A stretch of 64,000 nt of DNA from AC-37 sp036386455 (GCA_036386455.1 DASVVS010000107.1:1-64000), one strand, 5' to 3'. Numbered from the stretch's first letter, positions 35,016 to 43,952 are shown. Program-made: numbers and translations. The notes: generated from the sequence alone by a model not told the origin.

Positions 35016-36197
35016 GTGACCCGTCTCGCGATCCTCCTCGCCGCGGCGGCAGCGCTCCTCGCTGCCGTGCCCGCCGGCGCCGCCGCGCAGCGCTCCGTGC
35101 CGCCGCTCTTCTACGGCGCCAACTGGGACGGCGAGATCGAGCTGCTCTCGAGCGACTCCGTGCGCGACGCGGAGAACGCGCGGATGGCGCGCAGCGGCGT
35201 CGAGTCGAAGCGGATCGCGTTCGAGTGGCTCCGGGCGCAGAAGCGGCGCGGGCTGCCGTTCGACCACACCAAGACCGATCGCGCCGTGCGGCACGCGGTG
35301 AACCACGGAATCGACGTGCTGCCGGTCGTGATCCTCGCCCCCAAGTGGGCCCGCCAGTACCCGGACGTGGCGCACTCGCCGCCGAAGAGCTTCGTCGACT
35401 ACACGCGCTACCTGCGCGCGCTGATCGAGCGCTACGGCGAGAGCGGCTCGTTCTGGCTCGAGAACCCGCTGCTGCCCAAGCGGCCGATCCGCCAGTGGCA
35501 GATCTGGAACGAGCCGCACCTGCAGTACCAGTGGTCGATACCGACCGGCCAGGACTACGCGCCGGGCTACGGCAAGCTGCTGCGCGCGTCGTACAAGGCG
35601 ATCAAGGCCGCCGATCCGGCGGCGACGGTGGCGCTCGCCGGTCTCTCCAACGAGTCCTGGAAGTACCTGGAGCACCTTTACAAGAAGGGCGGGATCAGGG
35701 GCTCGTTCGACGTGGCCGCCGTGCACCCGTACACGTCCAAGCCGGACGGGATCATCACGCTCGTCAAGCGCTTCCGGATCGTGATGAAGCGCTACGGCGC
35801 CGCCAGGATGCCGCTCTGGATCACGGAGCTCGGGCTGCCGGCGTCGAAGGGCAAGATCGACTCGAGCAACAAGCTCCAGACGACCGACGAGGGCATGGGG
35901 CAGTACCTCGCTCGGGCGTTCAAGCTGCTCGTGAAGAACCAGTCGTCGAGCCTCGGCAACGTGCAGCGCGTGTACTGGTACACGTGGGCGTCGATCTACT
36001 GCTGCGAGCAGTTCCGCTTCACGGGGCTCGTGGAGTACGACGGCAAGAACACCGTGAAGCCGATGCCGGCGCTCGACCAGTACGTGGCCAGCGCGCGGCG
36101 CTACGAGGGCTGCGTGAAGGACGAGAAGGCGCAGTGCGCTCCGACGGCGCAGCCGGGGCCGGCTCCGCCGCCCACCCCGGCGCCGGCCGGGCCCTAG
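35016..36197 (+). CDS. Secreted glycoside hydrolase-like (beta/alpha)8-barrel protein
   Basis: This roughly 393-residue exported protein has a signal peptide (TRLAILLAAAAALLAAVPAG, AAAQ) and a TIM-barrel glycosidase-like body. QIWNEPHLQYQW supplies a probable acid/base glutamate and LWITELGLPAS a probable nucleophile glutamate, the arrangement of clan GH-A enzymes (GH5/GH39-like). The C-terminus is a short Pro-rich tail after a Cys-containing segment. The substrate is unknown; nearby surface-glycan genes suggest trimming or remodelling of polysaccharide. GTG at 35016 is chosen, and TTG at 35010 is also in frame. It is divergent from the AidB-like gene. Confidence 0.8.
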   Translation: MTRLAILLAAAAALLAAVPAGAAAQRSVPPLFYGANWDGEIELLSSDSVRDAENARMARSGVESKRIAFEWLRAQKRRGLPFDHTKTDRAVRHAVNHGIDVLPVVILAPKWARQYPDVAHSPPKSFVDYTRYLRALIERYGESGSFWLENPLLPKRPIRQWQIWNEPHLQYQWSIPTGQDYAPGYGKLLRASYKAIKAADPAATVALAGLSNESWKYLEHLYKKGGIRGSFDVAAVHPYTSKPDGIITLVKRFRIVMKRYGAARMPLWITELGLPASKGKIDSSNKLQTTDEGMGQYLARAFKLLVKNQSSSLGNVQRVYWYTWASIYCCEQFRFTGLVEYDGKNTVKPMPALDQYVASARRYEGCVKDEKAQCAPTAQPGPAPPPTPAPAGP

Positions 36198-36224
36198 GCG
36201 CTCCGGCCGCCCTAGGCGCTCCGG
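36192..36224. repeat. 15-bp direct repeat containing both convergent stop codons
   Basis: CCCTAGGCGCTCCGG occurs at 36192-36206 and again at 36210-36224. The first copy contains the TAG of the plus-strand glycosidase-like gene, the second the TAG of the minus-strand glycosyltransferase gene. A short local duplication is the simplest explanation. Confidence 0.8.
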
Positions 36225-38359
36225 CGGGCTCGCCGCAGCGCCGCGAGCTGCTCGCGCTCGCGCTCGGCTCGGCGCCCCAGCGCCCGCTTCAGTGCCATAC
36301 GCGTGGCGAAGGTCAGCGCCTGGGCGCCGTCGTCGGTGCGCTGGCGGCGCGTGCCGCGCCAGCGCCGCACCACCTCGCGGCGGCGCTGGGCGAGCAGGTC
36401 GAACGGCTCGCCCCCGAACACCCGCGAGGAGGCGTGCGCCCGGCGGTGCAGCACCCGCCCGGCCGGCCAGAACCACGTCTCGATGCCCGCGTCGGTGGCC
36501 CGCAGCCCCAGGTCGAGGTCCTCCGCGTACATGAAGGTCCGCTCGTCGAACGGGCCGAGGCGGCGCAGCGTGTCGGTGCGGGCGACGAGGCAGCAGCCCA
36601 CGGCCCAGCCGACCCGCCGCGGCGCGTCGGCCCGCCAGGGCTCGATCCGCGCCGCCAGCCGTCGCGGCAGGGCCACCCCCGGCACCAGCGAGCGCACGAG
36701 CTCGGGCGCCGAGCCAGGCTCGGGGTGCGCCGAGTCCTCGCGCGGCCCGTCCGGATGCATCACGAGCGGCGCCAGGATCCGCTCCGGCGCGCCCTCGCGG
36801 GCCACCTCGGCGGCAAGCTCCGCCAGCGACGCGTCGACCAGCTCCACGTCGGGGTTCAGCAGCACCGTCACCGGCTCCTCGACCGCTGCCAGCGCCGCGT
36901 TCGACGCGCGTCCGAACCCGACGTTCTCGCCCAGGTCGACGACGGTGGCGCCGGCCGCGCGCGCCGCCGCGGGCCCGCCGTCGGACGAGCCGGAGTCCGC
37001 CGCGATCACGCGCGCCCCCGGCAGGTGGAGCGCGGCCGAGTCGAGCAGCGCGCGCAGCTCGGGCTCGGAGTCGTGCAGCACGGTCACGAGCGCGACCCCG
37101 GTGCCGGCGGGCGAGGCCTGCGGCGGCACCGCCGGGACGGCGACGCCCGTGCGGCGCCGCGCGACGAGGTCGTCGAGCAGCGCCGCATAGCGCGCGGTCG
37201 AGTCCTCCAGCCGGTAGTGGCGCTCGGCTCGCACGCGGCCGGCGGCGCCGACCCGTGCGGCGAGGCCGTCGGTGCCGAGCAGCTCCACGAGCGCGTCGGC
37301 GGCCGACGACGGGTCGCCCGGCACGAACAGCCGCCCGGCCTCGGGCGAGACGATCTCGGCCGGCCCGCCCGAGGCCGGAGCCACGACCGCGCGCCCGGCG
37401 GCCAGCGCCTCGACCACCACCATCCCGTAGGGCTCCACGTCGGCCGCGTGCAGCAGGCACGTGGCCTCGGCGAGCGCCGGGCGCGGGTCGGCGAGCATGC
37501 CCGTGAAGGTCACGCGGCCCGCCAGGTCGGGCTCCTCGGCGCGGGCGTGAAGAGCCGCCTCGAGTCGCTCGCCGGCGTCGTCGATGGCCCCACCCGCGAC
37601 GGTCACCTGCAGCTCCGGCAGGCGCCGGGCGGCGAGCGCCGCGGCCTCGAGCGCCAGCCGCGGCCGCTTCCAGCCGACGAGCGCGCCGAGCACCAGCGCG
37701 CGCGGCGGCCCGGGCGGGGGCGGACCGATGTCTTCGTAAGCGGACAGGTCGACGCCGGGCGGGACCACGACGGTGCGGTCGTCGAGCCCTCCGTCCGGGT
37801 CGAGGTCGCGCGCGATCGTTCCCGACAGCGCGACCACCAGATCGGCCTGGTACGCGGTGGCCCGCGCCACCCGCGCGATCACCGGGCCGCGCAGCAGGTC
37901 GTTGTTCTGGAAGACGAGCTGCGAGGCCGGCTCCGCACGGTGCACGGCCGCGGCGCACGCGATCGCCGCGCGCGTGCCCCAGCCGACGGTCACGCTCGGC
38001 CGCAGCGCCGCCACGAGCTCGCCCACCTCGCGCGCCTGCCCCGCGATTCGCAGCGGCTTCTCGACCCGGTCGCGCAGGGTCGCGCGCAGCTGGAGCCGCC
38101 GGCGCCGCAGCGGGAAGACGTGCACGCCGATCTCGCGCAGCCGCTCGGCCAGCGGCCCCTCCGGGCAGGCGACCGCCACGCCGCCGCCGAGTCGCGGCGC
38201 CATGTCGATCAGGATCCGCTCGGAGCCGCCCATCAGCCCCGAGTAGCTGACGAACAGGGTGAGCCCGCGCGTGCGGCGCACGCCGCCGGGCGAGGGGGTG
38301 GGGATGGAAGTCGGCGTGGCGGGGCCGGCCACGCCGAGGGGCGCGGAGGCGCTGCTCAC
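36212..38359 (-). CDS. Fused GT4-GT2 glycosyltransferase
   Basis: This 715-residue cytoplasmic protein joins two glycosyltransferases. The N-terminal half (about 30-405) is GT-B/GT4-like: FVSYSGLMGGSERILIDMA, VLGALVGWKRPRLALEAA, VTFTGMLADPRPALAEATCL and ADVEPYGMVVVEALAAGRAV, the E-x7-E donor site. The C-terminal half (about 420-660) is GT2/GT-A: VALVTVLHDSEPELRALL, VIAADSGSSDGGPAAAR, GENVGFGRASNAALA, VLLNPDVELVD and FDERTFMYAEDLDLGLRATD. It likely adds two sugars in sequence (rhamnosyltransferase-like second half). The GTG at 38359 is used; GTG at 38281 is possible. It lies 10 bases downstream of the LPATG gene and may share its mRNA. Confidence 0.88.
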   Translation of the reverse strand: MSSASAPLGVAGPATPTSIPTPSPGGVRRTRGLTLFVSYSGLMGGSERILIDMAPRLGGGVAVACPEGPLAERLREIGVHVFPLRRRRLQLRATLRDRVEKPLRIAGQAREVGELVAALRPSVTVGWGTRAAIACAAAVHRAEPASQLVFQNNDLLRGPVIARVARATAYQADLVVALSGTIARDLDPDGGLDDRTVVVPPGVDLSAYEDIGPPPPGPPRALVLGALVGWKRPRLALEAAALAARRLPELQVTVAGGAIDDAGERLEAALHARAEEPDLAGRVTFTGMLADPRPALAEATCLLHAADVEPYGMVVVEALAAGRAVVAPASGGPAEIVSPEAGRLFVPGDPSSAADALVELLGTDGLAARVGAAGRVRAERHYRLEDSTARYAALLDDLVARRRTGVAVPAVPPQASPAGTGVALVTVLHDSEPELRALLDSAALHLPGARVIAADSGSSDGGPAAARAAGATVVDLGENVGFGRASNAALAAVEEPVTVLLNPDVELVDASLAELAAEVAREGAPERILAPLVMHPDGPREDSAHPEPGSAPELVRSLVPGVALPRRLAARIEPWRADAPRRVGWAVGCCLVARTDTLRRLGPFDERTFMYAEDLDLGLRATDAGIETWFWPAGRVLHRRAHASSRVFGGEPFDLLAQRRREVVRRWRGTRRQRTDDGAQALTFATRMALKRALGRRAEREREQLAALRRARRSA

Positions 38360-38369
38360 GACCGGCTCG

Positions 38370-38750
38370 CTACGCAGCCGGCCGGGCGCCCAGGCGGAGT
38401 CGCAGGCCGAGGCCGAGCGCGAACAGGGCGGCGCCGCAGTACGCGATCATCCAGGCGTCGACACCGGTGGCCGGAAGCTGGTCGCGCGCCTGCGCCGGCT
38501 CGGTGCCGGTGCCGCTCTCGGACTGGACGTTCTGCGTCCCGCCTCCGTTCGAGGGAGTGGTGTTGCCACCGCCCCCTCCACCGCCGCCGGACGACCCGTT
38601 GCCGCCGCCGCTTCCGCTGCTGCCTGTGCCCGGCTCGCCCGCGAGGGGGTCCTGGTACTGGTTGCTGCCCGCGTCCTGTGCGATGGCAGCGGCCGGGAGG
38701 GCGGCGACCAGCGCGGCGAGCGCGAGTGTCACTAAGTGGACTCGAAGCAC
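38370..38750 (-). CDS. LPXTG-anchored Ser/Gly-rich surface protein
   Basis: This roughly 126-residue protein has a signal peptide (HLVTLALAALVAALPAAAIA, QDA) and a flexible Gly/Ser/Asn/Thr-rich middle (GGGNGSSGGGGGGGGNTTP). A standard sortase signal follows: LPATG, a hydrophobic helix (AWMIAYCGAALFALGLGL) and an Arg-containing tail. Sortase should link it to the cell wall. The GTG at 38750 is chosen because it directly precedes the signal peptide; the open frame extends to 38864 but would overlap the divergent gene. No sortase gene is in this window. Confidence 0.8.
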   Translation of the reverse strand: MLRVHLVTLALAALVAALPAAAIAQDAGSNQYQDPLAGEPGTGSSGSGGGNGSSGGGGGGGGNTTPSNGGGTQNVQSESGTGTEPAQARDQLPATGVDAWMIAYCGAALFALGLGLRLRLGARPAA

Positions 38751-38833
38751 GGCCGCAATTGGTAGCAGACGGGCGGGACGGTGTACCCGCGCCTTAACGA
38801 AACCGACCGTGGCGGTCCGACGCCCCTCACGCT

Positions 38834-38839
38834 TAGACT
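38834..38839 (+). promoter_or_regulatory. Putative -10 element of the GT4 gene at 38848
   Basis: TAGACT is followed by GGCCGTGC and the ATG, the same hexamer and 8-base spacing as the asnB and DUF354 genes. Confidence 0.5.
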
Positions 38840-38847
38840 GGCCGTGC

Positions 38848-40053
38848 ATGCCTACCCCTAACACGCCCGCTGGCGCCCGGGTTGCGCTGGTCCACGACTT
38901 CTTGCTGGACCTGCGCGGGGCCGAGCGCGTCTTCCTGGAGATGTGCGAGCTCTGGCCGGACGCGCCGATCTACACCGCCGTCTACGACGAGGCGGGCACC
39001 GAGGGCCGCTTCGCGCACCGCGACGTGCGCGCGTCCTTCCTCCAGAAGCTGCGCCCCAACGCCCACAACTTCCGCGCGCTGCTTCCGCTCTACCCGACCG
39101 CGATCGAGTCCGTCGACCTCTCCGAGTTCGACCTCGTGGTGTCGAGCTCGAGCGCCTGGGCGCACGCCGTGATCTGCGACGAGCACACCGTGCACGTCGA
39201 CTACTGCCACAACCCGTTCCGCTACGCGTGGAACGACCGCGACCGCACGCTCGCCGCGCGCCGCGACCCGTTCAGCCGCGCGGTCCTGCGCTCGCTCTTC
39301 CACCGCTGGCGCCAGTGGGACTGGATCGCCGCCCAGCGCGTGGACGGCTACGTGGCCAACTCGAACACCACCCGCCGGCGGATCCGCTCGTACTTCAACC
39401 GCGACTCGCGCGTGGTGCACCCGCCGGTGGAGACCGGCCGCTTCGCGCCGGGCCCGGTGGGCGACCACTACCTGGTGCTCTCGGAGCTGATGCCGCACAA
39501 GCGGATCGACATCGCGGTCGAGGCGTTCACGCGGCTCGGCATCCCGCTGGTCGTGGCCGGCGACGGCCCCGACTACCGGCGCCTGCGCTCGCTGGCGGGG
39601 CGCAGCGTCACCTTCGCCGGGCGCGTGAGCGACGACGACGTGTCGCGGCTGCTCAGCGGCTCCCAGGCGCTCGTGGTGACGGCGGTCGAGGAGTTCGGGA
39701 TCGCGGCGGTCGAGGCCCAGGCGGCCGGGCGGCCCGTGATCTCAGTGCGCGGCGGCGGTGCTCTCGAGACGGTGCGCGAGGGCATCACCGGGACGTTCTG
39801 GGAGGGCGGGCCGGACGTGCTGGCCGAGACCGTGCTCGGCTTCGACACCGAGGCCGTGAAGGCGGACGAGTGCGTGGCCAGCGCGGCGCGCTTCGACAAG
39901 ACGGTCTTCCACCATCGCCTGCCGCAGGAGGTCGACCGCGTGCTGCGCGAGGCCGGCGACCGCCCCACCTCTCCGCACCCGCACCCGGAGCGCGCGCCGC
40001 TGCGGCCGGGGCTCAGGCTGTCGCGCCGCGGGCGCGTGCGGCCGTTCGTCTAA
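38848..40053 (+). CDS. Glycosyltransferase family 4 protein
   Basis: This 401-residue GT-B enzyme starts ARVALVHDFLLDLRGAERVF. Family segments include HVDYCHNPFRYAWN, DGYVANSNTTRRRIRSYF, the linker VHPPVETGRFAP, LSELMPHKRIDIAVEAFTRL and VTAVEEFGIAAVEAQAAGRP with the E-x7-E motif. Such WbaZ/mannosyltransferase-like proteins transfer a sugar from a GDP- or UDP-donor onto a lipid-linked glycan. It is a single-gene unit divergent from the LPATG gene. The start is supported by TAGACT 8 bases upstream. Confidence 0.9.
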   Translation: MPTPNTPAGARVALVHDFLLDLRGAERVFLEMCELWPDAPIYTAVYDEAGTEGRFAHRDVRASFLQKLRPNAHNFRALLPLYPTAIESVDLSEFDLVVSSSSAWAHAVICDEHTVHVDYCHNPFRYAWNDRDRTLAARRDPFSRAVLRSLFHRWRQWDWIAAQRVDGYVANSNTTRRRIRSYFNRDSRVVHPPVETGRFAPGPVGDHYLVLSELMPHKRIDIAVEAFTRLGIPLVVAGDGPDYRRLRSLAGRSVTFAGRVSDDDVSRLLSGSQALVVTAVEEFGIAAVEAQAAGRPVISVRGGGALETVREGITGTFWEGGPDVLAETVLGFDTEAVKADECVASAARFDKTVFHHRLPQEVDRVLREAGDRPTSPHPHPERAPLRPGLRLSRRGRVRPFV

Positions 40054-40084
40054 CGGCCACGGCAGCACTCAAGGGGGGCGGGAT

Positions 40085-40102
40085 CGGCCGCCGCGGTGGC
40101 CG
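40085..40102 (+). terminator. Hairpin after the GT4 gene
   Basis: CGGCC (40085-40089) pairs with GGCCG (40098-40102) across an 8-base loop, about 30 bases after the stop. It is GC-rich without a T-run and lies next to the nested palindrome at 40104, so assignment as a terminator is tentative. Confidence 0.35.
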
Positions 40103-40103
40103 C

Positions 40104-40143
40104 GTGAAGAGTTACACGGTCTATGGACCGAGAAACCCTTCAC
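40104..40143. repeat. Nested palindrome (CTAT-loop element, copy 3)
   Basis: The arms GTGAAGAGTT (40104-40113) and AACCCTTCAC (40134-40143) pair at 9 of 10 positions. They enclose a perfect inner stem CGGTC/GACCG (40117-40121 and 40126-40130) with loop TATG, separated by 3-base linkers on each side. It lies between two convergent genes. The outer-arm pattern GTGA...GTT/AAC...TCAC matches copy 2, and the inner flank TTACAC matches copy 1. Confidence 0.75.
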
Positions 40144-40153
40144 AGTCCCTTCC

Positions 40154-42469
40154 CTAGGTGCCGGCCGTCGAGGCCGGCCAGCGCCCCCGCCACGCGTGCA
40201 CGAACGCGCCGAGGTAGCACGCCGCGGCCACCAGCGTGGCCACGTTGAAGCCCCACTGGATCGCCACCACCACCGCCAGCGCCGCGGCGACCACCGACGC
40301 GATCCCGTTGACCGCCCACGCCCAGGTGGCCGCGCCCGGGTGCAGCGCCTCGATGCGCTGCAGCCCGATCGGCATCGCCATTCCGAGGAGGACCCCCGCG
40401 GGAGCCAGCAGCGCGACCGTGAGCAGCACGCGCGCGGCGAACGGCAGCTCGATCAGCTCCGTCAGCAGCGGGTGCAGGCCGAAGGCGGCGACCGTGATCA
40501 GCACCACCGCCGCGCCCAGCGCGCGGGTGAGCAGCCGGCGGGCGCCGTCGCCCGCGCGGCTCGACAGGTGCGCGCCCAGGCCGGTGAAGAGCAGCAGGGC
40601 GAACAGCACCACCGATAGCGCGTAGGTCGGGAAGCCGAGGAACAGCACGAAGCGCTGGATCAGGGCCACCTCCAGGACCAGGAAGCCCACGCCGATCGCC
40701 GCGAAGAACAGCAGCGAGCCCGCCGGCGGGCGTCCCTCGCGGCGCACGAGCCAGAGCGGCAGCACGAACGCCAGCGCCGAGAGCGCCAGCAGCACGAGCA
40801 GCGTGACCGTCACGGTCAGGACCGGGTCGGGGGTGCGGAAGCTCCCGCGCGTCTCGGCCTTCGCCATGTTCTCGATCCGGCGCAGGTTGAAGAAGAACGG
40901 ACGGTCGTCGGTGGCCGGGCACAGGTCGAGCTCCTGGGACTCGCAGAACGAGCGCGCGCTGTCGGCTCGCGCGAGGCGCGCCCAGTCGCCGGCGTAGGGG
41001 CCGCCGGGCGCGTACGCGAGGCCGTCCGCGCGCTCCTCCGCGATGCCGCGCAGCCGCGTGACCTCCTCCGGTGTGAACGGGTCGCGCTTGGCGATGACGG
41101 TCGCGTAGCCGAACGTGTTGAACGGGTTCGTGTAGCGCCCCTGCACCACGATCACGTGCCGCTCGGGCTCGCGCACCCCGCGCTCGCGCAGCGCCTCGAG
41201 CGCGATGATCGTGGCCCGCAGCGCCTCGTTCCCGTTCCACGTCGGCCGCGAGACGCTCAGCACGCCGCCCGGCTTCAGGTGGTCGAGGTAGTCCTCGAAC
41301 GCCTCCAGCGTGTACAGGTTGTTCTCGGTCAGTGCGAAGGCCTGGGCCGAGTTCGCGCTGTAGGTGTCGGTGAAGCCGAGGTGCACCTGGTCGTACTTGG
41401 CGTCGCGCCGGGCGAGCGTGGAGCGGCCGTCGCCGATCTCGGTGCTCACGCCCGGCAGCGAGTACGGGGCGCCCGACACGCCCGCGAGGTCGCCGTCCAC
41501 CACGTCGCGGATGCCGCGATTCAGCTCGATCACCTCCACCCGCTGGCGCTGGCTCAGCGCGGTGAGGATGTCGCGCCCGCCGCCGCCGCCGATGATCAGC
41601 GTGGTGCCGGGGCCGGTCGCCTCGTAGCCGACGCTCTGCGGCCCCTCCTGCGTGCGGCGCCAGTTCGGCACGGGCGTGCCGCGCCTGTACGGGACGATCT
41701 CGCCGATCACGCGGTCGTAGGTGATCACGCCGTTCGAGGTCTGGCCGAGCTGCTCGTAGCCGACGATCCGGCTGATCGGCGTCCAGCGCTCCACCGCCGG
41801 AGCCGGGCCGTCCTGGCGGAGCTGGAACGCCGCGGTGCCCGCGGCGGCGAGGCTCACGGCCGCGGCGAGGCCCAGGGCCACGGCGGCCGGCCGCATGTCC
41901 GGTCCGCGCCCGGCGAACAGGAGCGCCGCCAGGGCGCCCGCCGCCGCCAGCGCCACCGACAGGTTGGGCGCGCTCACCGACCACAAGAGCGGCACCACCG
42001 CGGCCGCGCCGAGCGCCGCGCCCGCCAGGTCGAACGCGTAGACGCGGCCGATCCAGGGCGTGTACGAGCGGATCGCGACCGCCAGCGCCACGCCCGCCGC
42101 GAGGAAGGGGAGGGTCGCGAGCACGCAGGCGAGGCTGAGCCGCGAGACGAACCCGACCGTGACCTCCGTGTACTCGTAGTTGAGCCGGACCAGCACGAAC
42201 ATCACGAGCGGCAGCAGCAGCGCGAACGCGATCGCGCCCCCCGCCATCAGGCGCTCGGGCGGGCGCCCCTCCACGAGCCGGGGCCGCACGTAGATCGCCA
42301 GCGCCCCGGCGCCGATGCCCAGCAGTGCGAGCGAGATCGCCAGGAACCCGAAGTGGTAGAAGAGCACGGCCGAGAAGAGCCGCGTCAGGAGGACCTGGAG
42401 GGCGAGGGTCCCGCCGGCGATCAGCGCGATGCCGAGGAGGACGCGTAGCGGCGGGGGCTGCTGCGGCAC
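40154..42469 (-). CDS. Membrane-embedded spermidine synthase-like protein
   Basis: This 771-residue protein has six to seven N-terminal membrane helices, a central soluble domain and about seven C-terminal helices. The central part (about 250-480) looks like the spermidine/spermine synthase Rossmann fold: GPGTTLIIGGGGGRDILTAL, VEVIELNRGIRDVV, DGRSTLARRDAKYDQVHLGF, and the LYTLEAFEDYLDHLKPGGVL segment. The usual active-site aspartate pattern is altered (HLGFTDTYSAN), so true polyamine synthesis is doubtful; such membrane fusions are common and uncharacterised. The GTG start has TAGACT 7 bases upstream. It is the last gene before the convergent GT4 gene. Confidence 0.75.
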   Translation of the reverse strand: MPQQPPPLRVLLGIALIAGGTLALQVLLTRLFSAVLFYHFGFLAISLALLGIGAGALAIYVRPRLVEGRPPERLMAGGAIAFALLLPLVMFVLVRLNYEYTEVTVGFVSRLSLACVLATLPFLAAGVALAVAIRSYTPWIGRVYAFDLAGAALGAAAVVPLLWSVSAPNLSVALAAAGALAALLFAGRGPDMRPAAVALGLAAAVSLAAAGTAAFQLRQDGPAPAVERWTPISRIVGYEQLGQTSNGVITYDRVIGEIVPYRRGTPVPNWRRTQEGPQSVGYEATGPGTTLIIGGGGGRDILTALSQRQRVEVIELNRGIRDVVDGDLAGVSGAPYSLPGVSTEIGDGRSTLARRDAKYDQVHLGFTDTYSANSAQAFALTENNLYTLEAFEDYLDHLKPGGVLSVSRPTWNGNEALRATIIALEALRERGVREPERHVIVVQGRYTNPFNTFGYATVIAKRDPFTPEEVTRLRGIAEERADGLAYAPGGPYAGDWARLARADSARSFCESQELDLCPATDDRPFFFNLRRIENMAKAETRGSFRTPDPVLTVTVTLLVLLALSALAFVLPLWLVRREGRPPAGSLLFFAAIGVGFLVLEVALIQRFVLFLGFPTYALSVVLFALLLFTGLGAHLSSRAGDGARRLLTRALGAAVVLITVAAFGLHPLLTELIELPFAARVLLTVALLAPAGVLLGMAMPIGLQRIEALHPGAATWAWAVNGIASVVAAALAVVVAIQWGFNVATLVAAACYLGAFVHAWRGRWPASTAGT

Positions 42470-42476
42470 CGGAGCG

Positions 42477-42482
42477 AGTCTA
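42477..42482 (-). promoter_or_regulatory. Putative -10 element overlapping the upstream stop codon
   Basis: TAGACT on the minus strand begins with the TAG stop of the GT-C gene and is 7 bases before the GTG of the spermidine synthase-like gene. Confidence 0.4.
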
Positions 42483-43952
42483 TGGACGGGCGTAGATCGC
42501 CACGTGGAGGTCGACGCTGCCGCGGAAGACGCGCCGCTCCACCTGCCGCATCCCGGCGCGTACGGGGAGGTCGAACTCGGCGCCGCCGCGCACGCTCGGG
42601 AAGCCGGCCACGGCGGCGCGCTCGGCGCGGGCCAGGGCCGGGCGCGGGTCGGCCACGTCCGTCTCGACGACCGTGCGGTCCAGGTGGATCTCGAGCGCCC
42701 GCCGCGGGGCGCGCTCGGGGAAGACCTCCGCGTCCAGGACGGGATCCCCCGGGCGGGTGGCTCGCTCGATGAAGGCGGCCGCCTCCTCGTACTGCGGCCG
42801 GCGCGCGTCCGGTCCGCGGGCGGCGAGGGCCCCGGCGCCGAGGGCGAGCAGGCCGGCGGCGGCGCAGGCGGCGAGCGCGGGGCGGGGGAGCGTGGCGAGG
42901 CCGGCCCCGATCGCAGCGAAGACCGCCGGCGCGGTCGGGAAGAGGCTGCGGGCCACGAAGACGTCGGTGCTCACGAGGCTGTAGGCGAGCAGCGCCGCGG
43001 GCGTGACGAGCGCGAGGCCGGTGAGCATTCCCAGCGGGCTGCGCAGCGCCTCGGCCCGGCCGGCCCAGAGGCGGGCGGCGACCATGGCCGCGCCGGCGAG
43101 CGCGAGCGCCGTGAGGACCGCGGCGGGCAGCACGCCGGGGGCGTCGGCGAGGGCGACCGGCGGGTTGACGCCGAACAGCGAGCGCGCCAGCGCCGACGCC
43201 GTGTTGCTCGGCGTGAGCGGCCAGAACGCGCCGACCACGTCGGGCGCCGAGAACGTGGGCGCGAACGGCACCCAGACGAGGAACGCCGCCGCGGCCGCCG
43301 CGCAGGCGGCGGCGAGCGGCCGGATGCGGTCGCGCCGCGCGTACGCGGCCCAGGCGCCGAGCCAGACGGCCGCCGCGATGGCGGTGTAGTGCGAGAGGGC
43401 GATCCCGGCCAGTGCCGCCGAGAAGGCGACCCAGCGCCCGCGCCCGCCGTGCTCGAGCGCCCCGAGCAGCAGCACGGCCGCCAGCGCCACGAAGAACGCC
43501 GCCGCGCCGTACGAGCGCGCCTCGGAGCCGTAGAAGAGCGCGAACGGGCTGAGGGCGAAGGCCGCGGCGGCGACGAGCCCGGCGGCCTCGCCCCGCCCGG
43601 CGGCCGCGTCCCGCCCGGCGGCCGCGCCCCTCCGCCCGGCCCCCTCCGCGGCCCTCCGCGCCAGCACGAACACCAGCGGGATCGTCGCCGTCCCCAGCAC
43701 GATCGCGGGCACGCGGATCGCCGTCTCCGGGTCGCCCAGCTTCGCCACGAGCCACGCGAGCACGAAGTACAGCGGCGGCGTGTACTCGACCCGGTCGGCG
43801 CTGTCCATCATCGCGCCGAAGGACCCCTCGCCGGCGTGGTCGAGCGTGAAGAGCTCGTCGCCCAGCAGGCTCTGCTGGGCGTAGACGATCCGCAGCACCA
43901 GCCCGGCCGCGACGATCGCGGCGAGCGCGAGCGGCGTCGCGCGGCGGCTCAC
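42480..43952 (-). CDS. GT-C family (PMT/ArnT-like) membrane glycosyltransferase
   Basis: This 490-residue polytopic protein has about eleven hydrophobic segments. The first outer loop carries LGDELFTLDHAGEG, the acidic D-E pair expected of GT39/GT83-type enzymes that use a polyprenyl-phosphate-sugar donor. VEYTPPLYFVLAWLVAKLGD and ALSPFALFYGSEARSYGAAA are further hallmarks of this superfamily. A soluble C-terminal part (about 395-490) ends in the beta-rich RGSVDLHVAIYARP. The GTG start overlaps the stop of the acyltransferase gene (GTGA). It probably decorates a lipid-linked or surface glycan on the outer side of the membrane. Confidence 0.85.
   Translation of the reverse strand: MSRRATPLALAAIVAAGLVLRIVYAQQSLLGDELFTLDHAGEGSFGAMMDSADRVEYTPPLYFVLAWLVAKLGDPETAIRVPAIVLGTATIPLVFVLARRAAEGAGRRGAAAGRDAAAGRGEAAGLVAAAAFALSPFALFYGSEARSYGAAAFFVALAAVLLLGALEHGGRGRWVAFSAALAGIALSHYTAIAAAVWLGAWAAYARRDRIRPLAAACAAAAAAFLVWVPFAPTFSAPDVVGAFWPLTPSNTASALARSLFGVNPPVALADAPGVLPAAVLTALALAGAAMVAARLWAGRAEALRSPLGMLTGLALVTPAALLAYSLVSTDVFVARSLFPTAPAVFAAIGAGLATLPRPALAACAAAGLLALGAGALAARGPDARRPQYEEAAAFIERATRPGDPVLDAEVFPERAPRRALEIHLDRTVVETDVADPRPALARAERAAVAGFPSVRGGAEFDLPVRAGMRQVERRVFRGSVDLHVAIYARP

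Noticed and set aside
36303..37190. Plus-strand reading frame opposite the GT4-GT2 fusion
   Set aside because: Low-complexity Ser/Ala/Arg composition and full overlap with a well-supported glycosyltransferase gene on the other strand.
40154..42469. Annotating the membrane protein as a true spermidine synthase
   Set aside because: The Rossmann core is present, but the usual active-site pattern is altered and the domain is embedded between membrane helices.
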